This document shows, piece after piece, positions 39,101-52,600 of a stretch of DNA of 64,000 bases. Within the stretch, counting starts at the first letter, position 1. Every line of letters begins with the position of its first letter. The stretch spans positions 19,929-83,928 of the forward strand of contig QNGE01002738.1 in the NCBI GenBank assembly GCA_008508345.1, written 5' to 3'. Both the position numbers and the translations under genes were made by a program. The DNA is from Paragonimus westermani (taxonomy: Eukaryota > Platyhelminthes > Trematoda > Plagiorchiida > Troglotrematidae). The notes beneath the pieces were generated by a model. That model was not told the origin of the DNA. It worked only from the letters and a program-made list of their open reading frames with translations, and ran no database searches.

Positions 39101-42100
39101 AGTGAAGATAAAGTTAGAATCGGATGCCGGTTGATCGTATACAGAGGGAAACACATGTGGCAATGGTCTCAGGGCGCCTATTTTGCACTGATCCAGCATC
39201 TGAATAAGTTCTAATTTCCGATCAGTCACAAACGGCAAACCCGTCTGCCGATTGTACAGGTTAACTGAATTCAGTCGTGCCAAATGTGAGGTCAATGGCA
39301 CATTGGTCAAAATGGTTGCCTCATGAAAGCGTGGTCGGAGTTCTAGTCTTGGGCGTGACAAGGATGTGCACTACTGACGAGCTCCAACAAGAACGAAACT
39401 CGACTCTGGTGTTTCTTTCCGGAAGTGGCTGACTGGAAATTGTGAGTGATGTTCAGTTTATATGAAAACCAAAGTCTCCTAGTGTCCATCAGCAACTGAA
39501 TTCTACGGGTTCTCTCATTGACGATCCTGTACATGCGCCGTTTCGAGTCAGACTGACCCAAAACTGGTTTCTCGCAAAATTTGAAGCTGGTCACAACCAT
39601 GACCTCACGGACCTGGACTGTGCAATCGGATATAACAGAACAAACCACCGCCGAACGGATAGCGAGTGTAACTAAAAACAGACGTGCGAAAAGCTACCAG
39701 CACAAATCTATCACTCTCGCTCGCCAATACGGGTGTATAAGCGCGGATACGTGAACGAATGAAGCGGCAGCTAGGATTCCAAAAGGAGCGGGCCGAAATC
39801 CCCCCAGATAATCGTAAGTCATCATTGTGCAAACAGAAACGCCGTAGCTGTAACTCCACCTAAGGACAAGAAACGGACGATCAAAACCTGACTTCCATAG
39901 CTGGTCATCGGGTCTATTGCAGTAGAATGTAGGGGGTAGCTCCTCCTGTAAAAACAGCTGAGGGAATCGACAAGAAGGGGTGTATTCCAAGAGATGGTTT
40001 CTCACGGAGGGGCAAAACAGTCGACGATATACAAGACATTAATGAGTAGTGCCCAGTGTTTTTATGCAGTTGGTTCTACATTTTATACACAGCCTCTAAA
40101 CGATTTGCGCTTTTCAGGAGTAAACGTTGTTTCTCAGCGTACTGAATTGTTTCGATTAAAACAACGGATTGGTTTACGGGAGCCCTTTCATTCGCCTCAT
40201 GTTCCGCATCCGAGAATTAGCGGTGAATCGTCAGACAGAAATCTCGAGTTGCATTGAGTGAATAAAACTAGATCAAAGCTTCAGCTACCGTTGAACCATA
40301 TGTGTGTGAATCGATGTTCGTAATTCACCAACGAATTGTGGACCGAAGTGGAACAGAATAATATAAATCAAACCGATGAGCTAATAAGGATTTCAGCATG
40401 AGGCAACTCAGGCTATCTGTGGAATGACAGTATTAGTTGTCCTGCGTAGATTTTGAGTAAAATTATGATGATGAACGAAATGGTCTGTCTGAAATGGATC
40501 AGAGCCACTGTGAAATCTAGAGAGTAGTTTCTTTAGGATCCCAGCTTGCTAAAGAAGTTCCACATGGTGGGAGGAGAATGTTCTCCTTAGGAGGGTGATA
40601 CATTCAGGGGAACGCTTTGGGAAGACAGTACTAGGTATGGATGAAACAGGTTGTACAAAAGTTTACAGACCGTGCCAACGTTAACAGTTAATCGACAATT
40701 TACTTTAGTCCCTGATTCGACGTCAACTAACAGTCATAGCATGGCACAGCATTCCAGCAAAGATTTTTATGACTGCATATTAGGTGTTGTCCTGGCTGTT
40801 GCTGCACTCCGCCAAATGCTTGAACTCCACTATTCATACAGACGACTGTTGTCTTTTTAGACACTAGAGGTATTGCTGGTTCAGTTGACGGGTCTGCACC
40901 CTAAAACTGTCTAGCGAAGACAGATGTGCCCGAAAAGCATATCGACATATTGAACGCAGTTTGATGTCAGACCGGATTAGGACTTACGGTAGCGCATCGA
41001 CGAATTTCGGCATCTCAAGTGGGATGCGACAAACCCATCCACTCCCTCCTTCCTAATCCGCCTTGAAGCAGACGAAATCCTACGGTGTGCCCTGACAAAC
41101 TGCAAACACGATCACCTACAACTGCTCCAAGGCGTTCCATTTGGAGACAGAGTAAGCAGACAAAATCGCTCAAATCTGTAAAGCTTCACAGGGAGCCCAC
41201 AACACCCCGGACAGATCAGAGGTTTCAAATCCGTCAGTTTCGCATGGCCTCCGCACCTACTACGTGCAACGTGTTGTGACAACACTGGCAAAACCGTGTG
41301 TCTGCTTCCATCCTTGGTGACGAGGTGTTGCAGGTAGTTGGGAAACTTATGTATTTTGAGAGCTGTGTCAACGTTGGTGGAATGTCTGATGAGATCACAA
41401 ATCGCATAACAAAGGTAAGGATGACGATTACCAACTTACGCCACTTGTGGCGTCAACATGACCTCAATCTTTCTGAGAGAGGCCGAGTGTACAATGTGGG
41501 GAAGGTTCTCTTGTGCAGATCCGAAACCCGGCCTATCAACACGGAGGGTGTTCAGAGAATATCCGTTCTCGACCATCGGTGTCTCCAAATCATCAGCGGT
41601 GTGTAGTGGTAGCGCCGTATCCACAATGCAGAATTTCACCAACGTGTGTAAGGAACGGATAAACTACGCCGACCATTCAGCATAGTGATCTAGGCTCCCG
41701 GGCTTCGCCGTCTTGACCACATTCACCGCCTGTTTCATTGTGCCTTACTTGCGCGTGATGAACTAGGTCGGAAGCGGTAGTCTGGTGGCTAGCGCATGAC
41801 TTAAATTCGGAGTATGAAGGATCTGAAGTTTGTTTTAATGAAGCATTTCCGGCTTTCTGGCTGAATTCCAGAGGATAGTAAACATATTGAGTTGAGGACA
41901 CTGTCTGAAACGGTGAGATGTTATTTTACCAGAAGATTCATCTAAAGTTATAGATCACGGTTATGCGATTGGATTACAGTAGTTTCAACAAGAACAAACA
42001 GTAGCAATTCGACTACATGTGATCGACTTGCAATTGACACCCACAGTACTAGCAAGATGTCTTCCTGGCTGACTGTGCCCAACTGAGTTATAAAACCGCC

Positions 42101-43579
42101 TGAAATAGTTACATCCACGAGACTGCTGAGCCAATCAGTGCACCGAAGGTTTATCGCTCCACAATGGAACTGAGGCTGGGCATTTGGAAGGGGAAAAAAA
42201 AAAGGTTTTGCAACGCAGTAGCCTGTCTCTATGACACACTAATGGAAGTTTGGTTGAACGATTTTGATTGCAGAGCTGACCTGTGGGGCGGTTTTTGTTT
42301 CCCAAGGTTGTCAACGATAAATTTACATGATATGCCTATAGCCACCGTCATCTGTTTTAGCAAACGAAGCCAGTTTGTATCAGTGTAACGAAGAGGCTTT
42401 CATTGAAGCACAAACTTTATTATCCAACTCGCTGGTTGTCATGCTCCGCTGGCGTTTATGAACAGAAATTCTGGTCCACAACACATCCCCGGTCTCTGCT
42501 CACACGTCGTGTGCATTTCGGCCCGGTTTGTGTGTTTGGCTGATGCCTTCTGTCGGGGGGCGGGGAGTTCGCCTGCCATTCCTCGTCCGATGGTTCGATT
42601 TCGTTGAACAGCGCATTCGATCGCCCGTGTCGTCCTCGATCCGCTCGCTGTGGGCTTTTGGACGTACCTCCCCGTCATTGAGGTACTCCGCCAAGAGTTG
42701 GAATACTCGCACCTCTAGTTTGGTGAACCCATCACAATTTGGTGAAATCATAAATGATTCCTAACTGGTTATTCACCAACCTTGCTCACTACATAGTTGA
42801 CCCTCACACGAATGTTGATCTTTGATCATCAACCCTGGAAGACCTCCCAGTCACCCTGGATACGGTTGTAAACCAACCAAGTGTATTATAAACGCGGCTT
42901 TCTCGAATCATGCCAGCCCACAACCAATGTACACTTTTTACCATTACAAACGACTACAAATGAAACATTATCACTCAAACCTGAAGTCCACGAGTCAAAA
43001 AGAAAATCTAGCCATTAGAAATGCAACCAGCTTACAGCATGGAAAGAAACAGTCGAGGCAGTTAGACAACAAAGTCACGTCAACAATCTGAGAAGTGAAT
43101 CAACCTACTTTTGCAATTTGGGTGTGACACCTCGTTCCTGCAGTAGCTCAATCAGCGGAAGCTCTGAAGGGAGTAGAAACGTGATTGCCCGACCTGTTTG
43201 GCCGATTCGTGCTGTACGACCAACACGATGGATGTAGTCGTCTAGTTGGCGTGGGCAGTCGTACTGTACGACCCAGTGCACTGCGGGGAAGTCTATCGAG
43301 ATCGGCAGATAAAACGGAGGCGAACATACACGTAACTTTCACTGTCCACAACTCACACATTCACACTTATAAAATACAAGAAAACCAGTGGAATTGCTCG
43401 AGTGGCTGCTAAAACATAGGACTTTTTTAAGTTGAAGGAACATCGCGATCAGGAGTTTCATCGTTCAAAAGTTGTCACATTCGGACATCAGGTTTACAGC
43501 ATGATGGTACGTTCAACGAAATTCAATGCCCCAATGATACTGACAATGAGCTACATCAGCAAGAAGGCCGTTGTGCAAA

Positions 43580-43614
<35 letters not shown>

Positions 43615-46600
43615 TACGAAAAGTGGAGTTGAGGGCCAAAGCGACAGAAACAACCCTTAGTTTCGAATGGAGCTGAGAGTGAATTCACTGAGGTAAAAAC
43701 ATTCTAACGGGGAATCATTAAAGACACGAGACGGCTTCAGAAAACCAGTGGAACTTCCAAGTTAGACCACCTTGAAATGACCGGGATGAATTCACTTTGA
43801 CTGGTTATCTTCGCTTGACCTTCAAACCCATCTTGTAATCCATGCTATAAACTCTGCGTACGCGCAATCACAAGTTGGGGCGTTCGGTGGTAGCCAAGTA
43901 CATTGCCAGACAAACCAACTGTCAAACACGCTTCGTAGCTGTGTGGAAAACCACCGGGGTCCTGTTATTACCCGTTACACATTATATATCCATATAAAGT
44001 ACAATTAAAAGCTACATGCAACGGCAGATGGGCTACGACAAACACGAGGAAAACTGTAGGTTATGTAAGAAGGAGTACGGGGAGTAATGTATAAAAAAAA
44101 GAAAGCATGAAACCGATGCACGCAGACAGTCGCAACACGAGCACCACTGGTTTCTATTCCTCGCCAGACCACGCAGTCCCTCGGATCTCACTCGATAAGT
44201 AAGGAGCACAACAGTGAAGTAAGTTCCAGTATCAAACTTAGAACATACGCTACCCATCAAGTCGCCACTTCCAAACAAATCCACTATTAGAAAACAAAGT
44301 ATGGCGTGGCAAGCAATGAATTGACATTCGTAAATGTATCCAAGTCACTGAAGCAAGTGAGACGAAGCAGTTATACTCTGTGGCTGACAGAAGTTATGTT
44401 GGAGAACTTCGTCACTGTCGAGACGATGCTCCTACCACAGGCCGCTAATGCTTTAGAAATACCAACGTTCAAAAATGGACACTTTGTGAACATCCTTATG
44501 GGATCGTCCCTGCTACAGTTACGCACCCGATAGTACGGCTTGATTCCCAGCCCAATAAAAAGTAGACATGAGCACTAGGATTTATTAGAAACGAGTCAAA
44601 AAATTGGCCATACAGGCAGGCCATTATCAAACAAGACAGGCAGGACGGAGGGTGAATTAAACGCGACGACCGCATATGACATTCGTAACATTAGAAAGAC
44701 TGAGGATGTGAGGGTGTCAACACGCAGAAGGGGAACTGCATACATGCGTCCGATCGAGCAGCTGCAACCTGGTTGACTAGCTGGAACAGTACAGAACCAC
44801 TCACCTGACACGGAATTTGCCTCGGGCAATGTAGGCCAGCTTCACTTCACAGAGCTGCTGACGTTCAGTTCTACAATTGTACGACTGTACAATCTCAAGG
44901 GTGATTTATTCATGACGGTGTTGCGCGATTCACCGGGCTTGCTCCGCTATGAAATGCGCCTCCTAATGATTCTCCGGGTGAATGTGCTGTTTCGCGACAG
45001 TACACTAAGACTGATTAAACAGCGGCATTATACGCTCTATTTTTCAATGAAAGACCGATCATGTCGCCGCCACAGATGGGAAACGCCATTAAAGCTTCAG
45101 CTGTCAGATTTGTGACCTCAACTACGACCAATAAGGTGTGGCAGCTGAATACACACGAACTAATTAGCTGTCGTCCACTAGACCGACGCTTGATTGAATC
45201 AGCTTGACAAGGCCATCCTAGGAAAACACAAAGCAACGGTTGACCGGAACGTTTTATAATCGTTGACACTGAATTGCTCCTTCAACTATAGGGTTGGCTG
45301 CGCGTTCGCACAATAGACTGTACATACTGCTTGAGGCAGGTATTCCACGATCGGCTGGTGTACACATGGATAAGCTCTGCCAATGCAAGTCACTGTAGTT
45401 GTATTCGATTCGACAAATAATCGGCTGAGATGCATCCAATCGGTGAAACTTACTCCTGCGCAAAAAGTAAGAGACACGAGTTAAAAACGATGCTTGTGTC
45501 CTCAAAGTGAACTGAAACATATAGCACACAGAATTGTTCACATGAATCCCTGTAAATGATAATTTTATGGCAAAATCCCGTTCTTACCTATGAACAATCG
45601 TCAACCGTCTCCTGTGTCAATAGATCGTTCGTGAAAATCTAGCCAACTGTACCAAACAGCGTAGTGGCTGTAATAAACTGACAGTAACAATGTCCCGCCT
45701 TGATGTTTCGTAGACAAACTTGCCTAAAAGATATCAACCTGTCATCAGACACCGCTTTGTGAGAAAATTTCGTTTCTATGTGATATATGGGATTTGCTTT
45801 TTTGCAAGCTGTACAGCAGCTACATAACTTACGGTTCACAGCGCCCACTGTGTCATTATTTCTCGTTAATTCCTAATCTGTACCATTATCAGTCAGAGAC
45901 TGATGAACTTCAGTCTAGTTATCCGAAAGGTCGAATGAATCTCAGTAAAACTGACAACAAACTTTTGGAAGAAACCCATAATCACTGACTGCCTACTTGG
46001 AATAGGTTCGGCCTACACTTGCTGTTTGGTAATATAGTGGAGCCTGATAAAGCCCAATGGCAACGATGCTGATTGTCAATAAAACCCGTACTACCTCGAA
46101 TGTTGTTGATCATGTTCAGTTTGGGTAGCACAACAGTAACCGGCCCCTCATACGTGACATGGTGGAGCACACGACAGAGAAAGCCCGGTGTATTCAGGGT
46201 TAAAAAATGTACGGAAGCCATTAGACACCTAAAGGTAAGTTAGCAAAAGCGCTCACAGTAGCCAGGTCTGTAGATTGCATCAATGGCTGCCTACGAGTGG
46301 TTAGGTAATGAAAAATCGCCAAGTGAGTATACAGCAGGACCATGTTCAGTAATACCCCTACCATGTTCTTTGTAACAAACAAGGGAAATGGGAGAGATGC
46401 CCTCAAACAAAAGTGTTATATCGCGGAACGACCGAGTGGATGCGATTGAACTGAAACGATTACTACGACGCAGTGATATGGTACGCGCTGTTCTACCCCG
46501 AAGAGCCAATTCCCCCAAAACCGACTACCAAGGAAAAACACTGGTCTCCCGAAAAGAGCGTTTATTGTCTCAGCCCGAAGTTCCGAGTGCCGAAAAGCCG

Positions 46601-49600
46601 AAGTCAAAGTACAAAATGCAGCTCCTGCGTTTTCATAGCACGTCAAGCGATCGGGTGAAAAAAACAAGCTAACTAGCGTCCAGTATGTGAGTCGGTGCCA
46701 GAGACAAAAAAAAAGATGGTACATCAAAGGAATTCGGCTTTACAAAGGAAAACGGTAAATGCTCATTCCAGTTAGTGGACTGGTTTTTGGGGGTATGTGA
46801 CATCTCCAACACCTCCCCTTTTTAGAGTATCAGTATCGGGGGTTCTTGGGATTCAACTGGAAGCGCACAGTAGGTTTTCTCTTGCGGCCAGGTTTCCATG
46901 TTTCATCATCCGTTCCGTAATCTCTGGCGTACACGGCTGACCCCACTTCAAATAAAGATCCATGCTTTGCCAGTGGCGTCTTTTGATAAGCCGTGGGACT
47001 CGGCAACATGGCGTGGTGCATTGTTCGAAGTTTTCGGCCCATGAATGCTTCTGCGGGAGACAGCTGATTTGGTGTGGCACGGTTGAGAGTGGTTCTGTGA
47101 GCAGTCAAGAACTTTTGGAGGATCTCTTCCGACGTTCCCTCTCCCCGTGATTTGAGAAGCGCTCGTTTGAAAGTATCTACGACGCGTTCAGCCTGACCGT
47201 TGGACTGGGGATAGTAGGGTGGAGGGCGCATGTGACAAATGGCATTGAGCGTGCAAAAATTCTGGAACTCACGTGACGTGAACTGTGTGCCATTGTCTGA
47301 TATGATGGTCTTTGGGAGTCTATGTTGGCAAAATATCCTCTCCAACACCTGCAAGGTCTTCGATGTGGTCGGGGGAGATACAGCGGCGATCTCCGGCCAT
47401 TTGGAGTAGGCATCCACGAGAACCAGATAATGTACTCTGTTGATGGGACCAGCGTAGTCGATGTGTATCCGAGACCAGGGTTTGTCAGGTTGCGGCCAGG
47501 GTACCGCTGCCAAGTGAGGGGGGGTTTTGGCTGCTTGTTGATCGGACAAAGCGTGACTCACATGATTACAGATTGTGTTGATGGGAGTATCCGCCAAACC
47601 GAGTCGACCGAACCAGTCGAGGCCAATTAAGTTGAGTTTTGATGTTGTCACGAGGCAGGATCCGTGAAACGTTTTACAACGGAACGAAACGCAGCAATGC
47701 AGCTGACCCGTGAGTGGAACGTGACCACCACATGCACTGATGGCGATCTGTTTGGCCTCTTGTACCGTAGGTTTCCCGAGCGTGTGCCAGATTTTCTCCG
47801 AAATTATCGTTATGTCGGATGCAGTGTCTAACTGTAACCGGACTGGCTGACCATTGATATGGAGGGTTATGAATTTACGTCGGCTTGGGGCGTTGACTTG
47901 GAAGACTGTTATCAAGGTCTTTTTGTTGCCGACTGTTGTGGATAGTGACTTAGATCGCGACTTCGATCTGGACCTTGAACCAGCAAGTGCAGGGTGTCGA
48001 CCTGAATGACAATATCATTCTTTATGGCCGTCTGAATTACATTGACGACATCTGTGTTGTTTGAATGGGCAGAACCTGACGAAGTGCCAGGCCCCACAGT
48101 GCCAACATGCTGCCCGAAGCTTCTTCCCAGTTTTCGGGCCGTTCGGGCCAGATGGTGTATTGTGTGACAGGCCGGGGTTGCGCAATTTGGAAGTAGAAGG
48201 ATGTTGAACCGCATGAATTTCGGTACCACCTTGGCCCCCAGACTGGACCAGAGTGGTGTCATGCTCCAAGTTTACCAGTCGTTGGTACTCTGCAGCCATG
48301 TCGTTCAAGGTGAGATTGGGCTCCTGTTCCAAACAGTTCAGCAACCGAGTGCGTATATCAGCCAACCTTGGAGATTGGAGACTGCATATTAGCATCGGCG
48401 ACCTGAATTGGTCGTCCGTCAGGGACTTCAGCTTGAAGCGTTCACATTCACGATTTACAAGTCCAACATGCGTCAGGAAATCACCAGAATCGTTCATTGC
48501 CAGCTTGAGACATCTGTAACGAATACTGAACAAAGAAGATTGATCACCGAACAGATGACTAAGCGACTGGATAGTATCCTTGAAATTGCGGTCTCGAGGT
48601 TTATCAAGCAAAATACTGTTGCAATACTTCTCTAATTCAGCTTCACCGAGCTTACGAAGTAGCTGTCTGACTTTCCATTCATCGTCGTGGCCAGCGAAAT
48701 CAACTGTAAATAAATCCTCATAACGCCTGAACCGAGTCTCAAATGTAACATTTGAATCAGGGTCGAAATGGAACTCCGATATACTGTTGCACGAGGATTC
48801 AATGGACGGTGCGTTCATAGCTGTAGGTTGTGCAGAGGTTTCCTTGGACTTCGCAAGCATCTCTATCAGTTCAATCTGCTGCTCCAATAACAACTCCAAG
48901 TTGGATGGGTCCATAATAAACCAACAAACGTCGCCAAAAATGTTATCGCGGAACGACCGAGTGGATGCGATTGAGTTGGAACGATTCCTACGACGCAGTG
49001 ATATGGTACGCGCTGTTCTACCCCGAAGAGCCAATTCCCCCAAAACCCACTACGAAGGAAAAACACTGGTCTCCCGAAAAGAGCGTTTATTGTCTCAGCC
49101 CGAAGTTCCGAGTGCCGAAGTCCCGAGTGCCGAAAAGCCGAAGTCAAAGTACAAAATGCAGCTCCTGCGTTTTCATAGCACGTCAAGCGATCGGGTGAAA
49201 AAAACAAGCTAACTAGCGTCCAGTATGTGAGTCGGTGCCAGAGACAAAAAAAAGATGGTACATCAAAGGAATTCGGCTTTACAAGGGAAAACGGTAAATG
49301 CTCATTCCAGTTAGTGGACTGGTTTTTCGGGGGTATGTGATATCCCCAACGAAAAGATATTCCACTTGCCCCATGATCGAGCGTGACTGTTGGCATATTT
49401 CGTAGCAGACAGGAAAAATTATTGGCACATTTTGGAAGCTAGATACAGCTTTGAATACATCTGGTGGGTACAGCAGTAATCAGAATCAGACATCAATCTG
49501 TTATCTGTTGTACCTTTTTCTTAGGCGGGATTGGCCCGTAACAATTCAGTGAGTCGAACCTTGAGTTACCGTCCCCCATGATATATTGCTGTCTTGCAGA

Positions 49601-52600
49601 TCAGTTTGTGCAGCCAGAGACACCCAGTGGAGTCCGTCGAGAAAATCCGATTCCGTAGCAACCGGGAAGTGACCGAGGAAAACACAGCTATGACAGACCC
49701 GTACATCCATCTTGTTTCTCCTCCTCCAACTTCTAGGTTTTTCTTTTTCAAACCAAAAGAAATGGTGAAAATTGTTGCTTTTAATGTCGATACTCTTCGA
49801 GGAAACTAGTCTGGCCAGCACTTTCTCGAGTCGGGAACTAGGTACGTACAGCGTGTCAGAGACGCATATCAACAAACTTGGCAGTGTCATTCAGTTGAGT
49901 TCACCCACAGACAATTGTATGGATCATCGGGTTATTCTCGAGGTTTTTGGTGATGATAAGACTGGAATGAGAATTGTGCCCAGCTCCGAAGAAAAGTAAG
50001 GCTTTTTCGGTTATATTTCGATGACAGATCGGCTAACTTCCGTCAGCAAGGTCTGTCAACACAATCGAAAGGATATGATACAGGTATTTTCCACAACACA
50101 AACCAGATGTTGTCAAGAACGTCGTCTACGATACGCTGTTTGATGTGATAAGACAGATTAAACACTCGACAAACAGCTTAATCTGGAAAAGAGGCGGCTG
50201 AGTGGTACGTTCGGTGTCATGGCGCAACCCACGAACAATGGTGAGCGGCTTATAATTATGTGTGTCTGATAGACTCTACATACCGAGTTGTGCAACTCAA
50301 CATAAAAGGTAGCAGTGTAACGGATAGATACCGTTTGAGAAATCGAGCCATAGACACAAGTTGACTACGTTACTGTCAGATGCTCGCGGCGCCTTCCATT
50401 AAAGGAGTGTAGTTCGCCTTGAAATATCCACCTTGGCTCAGACCATGCCGTTGCTTACACTCGTTTTGCTGTCGGTTTTCCCCTAAATCATCCTCTCGTG
50501 GGTATACACTAGCCAATTAGAGATGGCGTAGCGAAGGTTTAGGAAACCCTTACCAAACAGCACTAGTGGTCAAATTGTCTAGATAGCAGCAGTGGGGTGG
50601 TGCAAACAAGCAACGAGCAGAAATAACAACAGCCATGTGAACTTGTTGTGAAAGGATCTGTTCTAAAAGAGCTTCAATGATTGACTGATCGTTTCTAGCT
50701 CTTCCCAAAGGTGATGGTGAGAGACTAATGTGTCGATTGGCAACACCCCCTGTTTGACACGAAAGCCTAACGTACCGTCATCTCCGTCTTCAAAAAAGGT
50801 GCCACAACATCATGTGGTAACCAAGGTCATCAGCTTCATCCGTATGGCGTCCAGGATGTTCATAAGTCTCATAATGTGGTTGTTTCTAAACTCAGAGAGA
50901 ACCAAACACGACAGGAACAAGTCTCTGACCTGATATTGAGCAAATCGATAATCTCCTCATATTGTGACAGGCAGAGGAGCGCCGTTATCCTCACCCCCAG
51001 GAATCCCCGCGGTATATTTTGATCCAAGTGCTACATTTGACTCAGATTCTTCGTAAGCTTTCAGGGGTTGTCTCCATTGTAGATGTATTTGGATGGAAAA
51101 AAACATTGCTAGAAACACTGTATGCCCACTGAGTGCAGGCTGCGCGTTTATGGGCATCTATATCCAACGCGTTCCCCTTCACGTGAAATTTGCAAAAGAT
51201 GACCTACCTCTCCCTTACTCTTCAATTACGTGATAGACGAAATTTTGAAGTGGAGCCAGCCAAACAGTAAAATGACCGACACTGTACATGTGAACAAATT
51301 TGTTTTACTTAGTTCTGCAGACAACATGCAAACCATATTGAACCGGTTGAACGATATGACTAGTTTGTAAGATACGCGTTCCCCACCTTAGAAAAATACT
51401 GTACTGTTATACGATTGGTGTGACCTCGGATGCCACATTTTTTACTGCAAGTAGGCAGCCTCAAACTGTTGCACACCCACCTAGCATTAACTGGTCAGTT
51501 TGCAATATTGTTGGCAAGGTACACATAAGGATAATGGAAGCCACGGACATCATATAGTGTTTTATTTATTTACTGGCCCGTTAATTCGCAGGCTACTGTC
51601 AGAATAAATGACGGAGTGAATAATGGCACTCTCGGCACAAGTCAATTCAGGATGTGTGGGCGCTTTTGTGCCGTCTGCATTATCAAAACAGTAAGTTATC
51701 ACCAGCCAGAACAAAAATTAGTGTTCAATCTCCAGAAATCGCACCGTAAAATATACGGACTGGATGGCTAAAAGTGTGTGCAAAACGTTCCACGTACACC
51801 AGCCTGCATGATTCGGGATCGACCTGACCACTAACAGCTTAGCTGTTGCAAGTCTCCCTCATAAGGACCATCACGCCGAACATAAGCTGCTGTAGCCACG
51901 TACATTCGTCACATCCCCGGCAACAATCGTTGTGACCTTACCAACCGTGGGGAATCAGAACACGAGTGTGAGAGCTTACGGTGGATTTCTGCCACTCAAC
52001 ACGTGATCAAAACGAATGTCACGTTAAACTGAGACTGATGTGACAATCAACCAATCAGGAAGCGGAAACCTATTGCTCCAATTTGGCCAGACTACCACCG
52101 GCTGGTAAAGCAATCAGGCAGATAGTAGAATAAAAGTACACCGGTTGTCTGTGTGGTGGGAACGCGGCCGCAACACATGCTTTCTGTAAATTGTACAAAG
52201 TTCCGGCCAGTCATCTGAAGGGGATCAGACAATGAATGCTAGTGATCTCAGAACCGATTGCAATTCAGTCTCTTGTTCGTATAGGTCATGTGGTTGCCGA
52301 TGTCTAAGGTGTCAACAATAATGTCCATTCACGCCGGAAATTCTACCTCCACCTCCGACTTTGCGGATCTCCAAACCAATGGTCATTAACTTTTGTGAAC
52401 TCGTCATTCGAATGGTCAGCTCATGCTTATTTTGATACTTTGTAACGCTTGACATGAATCAGTGGCACTGATTTTGATCTCTGTTGTTTTCTAGGTATAA
52501 CATTAAACTACTGAACACAAATAAATGTACTGATCCGATGAGGAACGATCAAAAACAGTTGTTCGTCGCAATTGCTCGCAAAATGATCACGAAGCACGAA

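Larger units (their letters stand above)
46409..49356 (-). mobile_element. Non-autonomous Ty3/Gypsy element lacking RT and RNase H, complete with LTRs and target duplication
   Basis: A 2938-base element (46414-49351) oriented with DDX10 inside intron 5, flanked by the 5-bp direct repeat AAAAG (46409-46413 and 49352-49356). Two LTRs of 398 and 411 bases bound a single reading frame encoding Gag with two zinc knuckles, an aspartic protease and the integrase catalytic core. Reverse transcriptase, RNase H and the integrase HHCC domain are missing. The LTRs differ at about ten positions plus small indels. A solo LTR of the same family is at 55043-55443 in the opposite orientation. Confidence 0.9.
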
